A stretch of 64,000 nt of DNA from an uncultured Microbulbifer sp. GTDB lineage: Bacteria; Pseudomonadota; Gammaproteobacteria; Pseudomonadales; Cellvibrionaceae. Location of the stretch: positions 1 to 64,000 of the forward strand of contig NZ_CANNGQ010000005.1 in NCBI RefSeq assembly GCF_947504145.1, in the 5' to 3' direction. Numbering within the stretch: position 1 is the stretch's first letter; every line of letters begins with the position of its first letter. The notes under the pieces were generated by a model. That model was not told the origin of the DNA, ran no database searches, and saw only the letters and a list, made by a program, of their open reading frames with translations. The translations under genes and the position numbers were made by a program. Of the stretch, positions 59,104-64,000 are shown piece after piece.

Positions 59104-61494
59104 CTACTGCGCGGTATTCGCTAAATCAACGCTGTGTCTCGATGTCCAGATAAACTGACGATTGAACTCGGGGTGTACAAAGTCCAGAAGATACCCGGTG
59201 TCGGTCGTGTTTCGTCGCTCATAATCTTCCAGTAGCGCGACATATGTCCGAAAACGCTCTTTAATCTTACGCACGTAATCAAAAGGCTCCTGGCCGCGAG
59301 CATAGCCATAACGGGCTTTTTCGTAATATTTCTTGTCCGAGAGCAATAGCATGGCGTTTTCGACATTGTCGAACCAGATTCGGCGGTCCCAACCTTTTTG
59401 CTCCGCTAGATCCTGCGCATCGTACACATGGCCTAGTCCCGCATTGTAGGAGGCGAGGGTAAACCACATCATGTTTTCCGGGCTAATGCCTTTGTCTTCA
59501 AATTTTCGGTGTAGCCATTCCAGGTATTTCAATCCCGCCCGGACACTCGATTCAGGGTCGAACAGGTTTTTTTCGCCAACCTGCTTTCCAGTATCCGGCA
59601 TTACCTGCATCAGTCCTCGCGCGCCGACCCAGGATTTTGCCTTGGGGTTGAATGTGCTCTCCTGAAACATTTGCGCAACGATCAGGCGCCAGTCAAAATC
59701 GTACTCATCTGCATATTTCTTCACGTACTTATCGAACGGTGAAATCGTTCCGTCTTTACTGAGTTCATCTATCTCCGGGCGGGTGCGCTTTGGGGCGTCA
59801 AAGTATTTGGTATATAAAATGCGCATTTTTTTCTGAGTGCTTTTCTTTTTAAAAAACGCATTGATTGCTTTGAGTAGCTCTGGATTACTTTCCCGCACCA
59901 TCCAGCCGTAGGTGTTGCCTTCAATCCCCAGGTCTATCAAGGCTTCAACATTGGTTCGCCAGCTGTGCTCAAGCTTCACCGAAATGCCATCTGAGATGGC
60001 AAGATCGTAATCGCCATCGGCTACTCTATCGATTACCTCCTGAATATTGAGTTCGTCCGGTGCAAGTTCAATGTTTACATCCGGAACCTTCTTTTTGAGA
60101 TCCATTGCCGCTTCATAATGATTGCTGGATTTTCGGACGTAGATGGTTCGTCCTGCCAGCTCCTCGAGAGAGTCGATACTGTCATTATCCTCTCCTACGA
60201 CGACCACGCGCTCTTCCATATAGGGCTTGGAGAAGTCCATGCCGCTGTCATCGCGCGACTTTGTTGCGGATAGGAGGGCGGCGGCTATATCAGCCTGGCC
60301 ATTTTGGATCATTGGCAATAGGTCAGCGTGTGACGGGGCAACGATAATCTCGAGTCTCAAGCCGAGCTTTTTTGCGAACGCCTGGGCGAGTTCGTATTCA
60401 TAGCCCATTACGCGCCCTTTCCACATGTAATAGGTGCCGGGGTGGTTTCTGGTTAGCACGCGAATGTAGCCGCGTTCACGGATGGCATCCAGGTCGCCAG
60501 TAGAGCGTTTGACGGTTCGGGTGAGCTTGCTATGCCGTATTGCGTTGTTGACGGCAGTCAATAATTCAGGTGAATCCTTTCGCACCGCCAGCGCTACCTG
60601 ATGTTTTTCAGGGAATACAATATTCTCGATAATATTATCTTTGAACTGCGACACTTGATTGAAAACATATTTCTCGGTGATTGTGAGGTCCAGTCTTCCT
60701 TCTGCGACGTCGATGACCAGCTCAACGTAGTTTTTCTCTGACACATTCAGTTTCAGGTCTGGATATTTTTGTACAAATTTCCTGGCGCGTGTTTCAAATA
60801 CAGTACCCTTGGTGACAGTGAGTGTCTTACCTTTCAGGCTGTCCGATGTTAAGGCGGGTTTCATATCATTCCGGGAAACCAGAACAAGCTGTGTTTCCGC
60901 CATGGGTGTCGAGAAGGCAACTTCCTGCTCTCTCTCATCGGTGACAATCATGTAATTGGCGATAATGTCGCCCTTTCCTGCCTTAAGTAACGGTAGTAAT
61001 TGATCAAAATTGTCTGCATACAGGACGACGGGCTCCAATCCAATTCGTTGGGCCATTTTTTTTGCTTCACTGAGCTCGACATCTTGAAGTGTTGCCTCTC
61101 GGTGTAGTGAATCACTATTCGATATATCGACAAGTATTCTTAGTTTTTTATGGTCGCGAATACTTGGCAGGTCACCAGTTTCAATGTAGTTATCGTACGC
61201 ATTGATCGGATACTCACCAGAGGTTTCTGGAGGCCATGACGCCTCAGGTCTCAGATCGTTCGTATCCGCTGCTCGGGTTGTTGAAGCTTTTCCCCCGGTG
61301 GTATCTGATTTGTTTGGCGCTGATTTCGATTTTTCCCCGCCTGGTATGCTTTCAGTCGGGTGGGCTTCCCCCGACTGTTCGTTTTCTGGAGCGGGTGCAG
61401 TGTCGCTGTGACAGGCGCTTAGCGCAGCCGCTAATGCGATCAATACGATCAGTGCGAGATAGCGTAAAAGCCTTGTGAGAAAGGGATGTTCCAT
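59104..61494 (-). CDS. MltF-like lytic transglycosylase with two solute-binding domains
   Basis: A 796-residue lipoprotein (lipobox AALSAC, Cys28). After a disordered linker (about 30-95, ending ASWPPETSGEYP) come two consecutive SBP_bac_3-type domains: one at about 105-335 (LRILVDISNSDSLHREATLQDVEL, then KGKTLTVTKGTVFE) and one at about 340-570 (YIRVLTRNHPGTYYMWKGRVMGYEYELAQAFAKKLGL). An SLT domain follows at about 600-760 with the catalytic Glu in AQMFQESTFNPKAKSWVGARGLMQVMP (about 610). E. coli MltF has 518 residues with one SBP domain. It should cleave peptidoglycan and may sense a muropeptide or amino acid. A paralogue lies upstream on the same strand. Confidence 0.9.
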   Translation of the reverse strand: MEHPFLTRLLRYLALIVLIALAAALSACHSDTAPAPENEQSGEAHPTESIPGGEKSKSAPNKSDTTGGKASTTRAADTNDLRPEASWPPETSGEYPINAYDNYIETGDLPSIRDHKKLRILVDISNSDSLHREATLQDVELSEAKKMAQRIGLEPVVLYADNFDQLLPLLKAGKGDIIANYMIVTDEREQEVAFSTPMAETQLVLVSRNDMKPALTSDSLKGKTLTVTKGTVFETRARKFVQKYPDLKLNVSEKNYVELVIDVAEGRLDLTITEKYVFNQVSQFKDNIIENIVFPEKHQVALAVRKDSPELLTAVNNAIRHSKLTRTVKRSTGDLDAIRERGYIRVLTRNHPGTYYMWKGRVMGYEYELAQAFAKKLGLRLEIIVAPSHADLLPMIQNGQADIAAALLSATKSRDDSGMDFSKPYMEERVVVVGEDNDSIDSLEELAGRTIYVRKSSNHYEAAMDLKKKVPDVNIELAPDELNIQEVIDRVADGDYDLAISDGISVKLEHSWRTNVEALIDLGIEGNTYGWMVRESNPELLKAINAFFKKKSTQKKMRILYTKYFDAPKRTRPEIDELSKDGTISPFDKYVKKYADEYDFDWRLIVAQMFQESTFNPKAKSWVGARGLMQVMPDTGKQVGEKNLFDPESSVRAGLKYLEWLHRKFEDKGISPENMMWFTLASYNAGLGHVYDAQDLAEQKGWDRRIWFDNVENAMLLLSDKKYYEKARYGYARGQEPFDYVRKIKERFRTYVALLEDYERRNTTDTGYLLDFVHPEFNRQFIWTSRHSVDLANTAQ

Positions 61495-61636
61495 GACGCG
61501 GATACAATTCCAATATACATTCTAATGAAGTCTAGCTGTGGCGCAGAGATCTGTGCGCGAACCGCTGCTAGACCAACCGGGAACTGGCTGGCTATTCAAC
61601 GAGTTACCAAAGCCTTGGGGCGCGCCAGGTTCGGTT

Positions 61637-63994
61637 TTATGGGAGTACTGGTAGGGGGCGGCCTATAGTGAGAGGTCGCGGGTAGCGGACGCTTGAGGGG
61701 ATCAATTTGCTGTAGGTCAGGCCCAGCAGTCCCGACCCCGGGATATAGCTTACAGCCGGTTTTTGCCGCTCGTAATCGTCGAGCAGCTGTGCATAGGTGC
61801 GATATCGCGCCTGGATCTTGCGCACATAGTCGTAGGGTTCGCGCCCACGTGCATAGCCGTAGCGCGCTTTTGAGTAGTATTTCTTGTCGGCGAGAAGCAG
61901 CATGGCGTTCTCCACATGCTCAAACCAGACGTTTCTATTCCAACCCTTTTCTTCTGCCAGATCCTGTGCATCGTACACGTGGCCAAGACCGGCATTGTAA
62001 GAGGCGAGAGTGAACCACATGCGGTTTTCTGCAGTGATTCCTTTGTCTTCGAATTTCCGATGTAGCCAGTCAAGATACTTCACCCCCGCGCGAACACCAT
62101 TCTCAGGATTGAACAGATTCTTTTCTCCCATTTGTTTACCGGTATCCGGCATTACCTGGAGTAGCCCCTGTGCGCCGACCCAGGATTTTGCTTTGGGATT
62201 GAAGGTGCTTTCCTGAAACATCTGTGCGACGATCAATCGCCAGTCGAAGTTGAACTGCTCGGCATATTTGCGGACGACGGTGTCGTAAGGCGAGATTTGT
62301 CCTTTCTTGTTCAGACTTAGGATTTCTTTGCGCGATTTTTTTGGTTTTTTAAAGTATTTTTTCTCCAGAGCGGCGATTTTCTTTCTATTCTCGCGCTTGG
62401 AGAAGAATTCACCTATGGCGGCAACCAGCTCGGGATTGTTGGTGCGCATCATCCATCCATAGTCGTTTCCCTCCGCTTTCAATACTTTATCAATGCGAAC
62501 ATCAGCGCCGTCTTCCAGAGCCAGTTCTACGGTTGCCTGGTCTGCGATTGTGTAGGCGTATTCCCCTTCCGAAATCTTATCGAGCACATCGTGAGTGTTG
62601 AGAAGTTCCGGCGCGTACGCAATCTCGACGCCAGGTATCTGGCGTGTCAGTTCCTCAGCTACATCAAAGTGGCTGCTAGATTTCAAAATGGTAATGGTTT
62701 TCCCGGTCAGCGCCTGCAGGTCGCTGATGGTGGCGCCGCCGCTCTTGTGGGAAACGAGAACGACTGGTGTGGACAGATAGATGGGCCCGAATGCCATGCC
62801 CGCTTTTTTTCTGCGCTCGGTTATGGATAAAAGGCTGGCGGCCACATCGGCGTGACCGTTGGTGAGGTTTTTTTGCAGGTCTTCATGGCTGTTGGCTACG
62901 ATGATCTCAAGACGCAGGCCCATGTCTTTCGCGGCCATTTGCAACAGTTCATACTCAAAGCCCATGACGCGCCCCTTCCACATGTAGTAGGTGCCAAACT
63001 GATTGCGGGTGGTGGCACGAAGAAAACCGCGCTTGGATATCTCAGCGTAATCATCGGTAGAGGGTTTCAGGCTCTCAGTCAGCTTTTCCTGGTGGAGAAA
63101 AGCGTTGAGCGCTTCTTGCAGTTTCGGGGTGTTTGCACGGATGCCCCAGGCGGTCTGGTCGTCCGGTGGGAATAAGTAATTCCGTTTCAGGTTGTCGCGA
63201 AACTGGTTGACCATATCGAGGGTCAGGGTTTCAGATATTGTGTAGTCGATATGGCCGTGAGATACGTCCAGCAGTAGATCAGCGTAATTTATGTCACGCA
63301 CCTGAATTTCTACATCCGGGTAGTCCTTCGCGAATTCTTTTGCGGCTTCCGCATAGAGTGTGCCTTTTGTGACGGCCAGAGTTTTACCTTTGAGCGACTT
63401 CAGTTTTTTGATATCGGGCGCATCCTTCGTCGAGATCACCGCCAGTCGTGTTTCAGAAACCGGGATCGTAAAGTCGATTACTTCATCTCGTTCATCGGTC
63501 ATTATCAGGTTGTTCGCAATGATGTCGCCTTTCCCGGCGACAAGTGCGGGTATCAGATCTTTGAAATGGTCGGCATAAAGTATTACGGGTTCTACGCCAA
63601 TGCTGCGGGCAAAGCGCCGGGCATCCTGTAGTTCGATATCCTGTTCAGTGGCTTTTCTGTGGAGGCTGTCGGTATGTGTTACGTCCACTAGTATGCGTAA
63701 TTTTCCTCGTTGACGTATGGCATCGAGGTCGCCCGTCTCATCGTAGTTGGCGTATTTCGCAATGGGGTATTCACCGGTGGTTTCCGGGGGCCAGAGGGCC
63801 TCTCCGCGGAGATCGCCTTTTTGTGCCGGTGTGGCAGCTTCGTCAGAAGCGGGTTCTGTGCCGGGGCTGGACGCTGCTTCTGTTGCCTTTTGTCGATCGC
63901 AGCCACTTAGCGAAATGGTAAGGCAGGCCGCAATAAATACGCAGGTAATTGCAAAGGCAGAATTTATACGCAAACGTGTCGCTTGTCGGAACAT
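61637..63994 (-). CDS. Paralogous MltF-like lytic transglycosylase with two solute-binding domains
   Basis: A 785-residue lipoprotein (lipobox ISLSGC, Cys32) with the same plan as the following gene: linker, two SBP_bac_3 domains (about 95-325, LRILVDVTHTDSLHRKATEQDIEL, and about 330-560, FLRATTRNQFGTYYMWKGRVMGFEYELLQMAAKDMGL) and a C-terminal SLT domain with the catalytic Glu in AQMFQESTFNPKAKSWVGAQGLLQVMP. SLT and second SBP blocks are nearly identical to the neighbour; the first SBP domain and linker diverge more. The gap to the neighbour is 142 bp. The ATG lies 6 bp from the window edge, so promoter and ribosome-binding site are out of view. Confidence 0.88.
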   Translation of the reverse strand: MFRQATRLRINSAFAITCVFIAACLTISLSGCDRQKATEAASSPGTEPASDEAATPAQKGDLRGEALWPPETTGEYPIAKYANYDETGDLDAIRQRGKLRILVDVTHTDSLHRKATEQDIELQDARRFARSIGVEPVILYADHFKDLIPALVAGKGDIIANNLIMTDERDEVIDFTIPVSETRLAVISTKDAPDIKKLKSLKGKTLAVTKGTLYAEAAKEFAKDYPDVEIQVRDINYADLLLDVSHGHIDYTISETLTLDMVNQFRDNLKRNYLFPPDDQTAWGIRANTPKLQEALNAFLHQEKLTESLKPSTDDYAEISKRGFLRATTRNQFGTYYMWKGRVMGFEYELLQMAAKDMGLRLEIIVANSHEDLQKNLTNGHADVAASLLSITERRKKAGMAFGPIYLSTPVVLVSHKSGGATISDLQALTGKTITILKSSSHFDVAEELTRQIPGVEIAYAPELLNTHDVLDKISEGEYAYTIADQATVELALEDGADVRIDKVLKAEGNDYGWMMRTNNPELVAAIGEFFSKRENRKKIAALEKKYFKKPKKSRKEILSLNKKGQISPYDTVVRKYAEQFNFDWRLIVAQMFQESTFNPKAKSWVGAQGLLQVMPDTGKQMGEKNLFNPENGVRAGVKYLDWLHRKFEDKGITAENRMWFTLASYNAGLGHVYDAQDLAEEKGWNRNVWFEHVENAMLLLADKKYYSKARYGYARGREPYDYVRKIQARYRTYAQLLDDYERQKPAVSYIPGSGLLGLTYSKLIPSSVRYPRPLTIGRPLPVLP

Positions 63995-64000
63995 CGGGCT

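Noticed and set aside
1-64000. tRNA, rRNA, CRISPR arrays, insertion sequences with transposase, prophage genes
   Set aside because: None seen on reading both strands; a tRNAscan or CRISPR-finder run would settle it.

Overview
The window reads as chromosome of a marine-type gammaproteobacterium with GC-rich coding DNA. The gene set (LeuA, RimI, RF3, methylglyoxal synthase, an OhrR-linked glutathione peroxidase, a TonB-dependent receptor with a Fur box, an AlgP-like Ala/Lys-rich protein, several lipoproteins) fits Cellvibrionales, and the style is closest to Microbulbifer. That placement is an inference from gene content, not a database match. I saw no rRNA, tRNA, CRISPR array, transposase or prophage gene. 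Intergenic repeats with inverted arms are present.

1-36 kb is mostly housekeeping and envelope physiology. In order: a peroxide-response pair (glutathione peroxidase and ohrR) behind a 28-bp operator-like dyad; leuA with a possible Leu-rich leader peptide; an uncharacterised protein, a 164-bp palindromic repeat and rimI; a MATE exporter facing an Xaa-Pro aminopeptidase; a Fur-controlled TonB-dependent receptor; prfC overlapping a PlsC-like acyltransferase; an M28 peptidase; tpx; an LplT-PlsC fusion; an M13 lipoprotein peptidase; a chalcone isomerase-like/TonB fusion; a cNMP-binding protein; an RND efflux pair; the Ala/Lys-rich AT-hook protein; mgsA; an orphan ExbD; kynA; an enoyl-CoA isomerase-like protein; a membrane diguanylate cyclase; and glpQ.

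37-53.1 kb is the most unusual part. Thirteen genes run on the minus strand (transcription from 53.1 kb down to 37 kb) and look like one functional unit. They encode a TPR/TonB-C protein, a Ser-rich lipoprotein, a lipoprotein with a Gly/Ala-rich hydrophobic stretch, two inner-membrane proteins (TPR/PEGA and PEGA/FGE-like) sharing the cytoplasmic motif EDxSVIQPxxF, a small exported protein, a MotA/TolQ/ExbB-type channel, an actin/Hsp70-fold protein, two paralogous coiled-coil VWA proteins, two lipoproteins and an M48 lipoprotein metalloprotease. The VWA proteins each start with a single TM helix carrying a conserved Asp, much as in ExbD/TolR/MotB. My working hypothesis is a proton-motive-force-driven envelope machine in which the VWA pair is the B-subunit dimer of the motor. 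I do not recognise it as a described system.

53.9-64 kb holds ilvE, a Yip1-family membrane protein, an operon of a parallel beta-helix lipoprotein and a di-haem cytochrome-like lipoprotein behind a perfect 22-bp dyad, and two tandem paralogous MltF-like lytic transglycosylases, each with two solute-binding domains instead of one. Transcription units are mostly separated by clear hairpin terminators, several of them bidirectional. Start codons were moved inward from the longest ORF where a ribosome-binding site, signal peptide or family numbering supported it.
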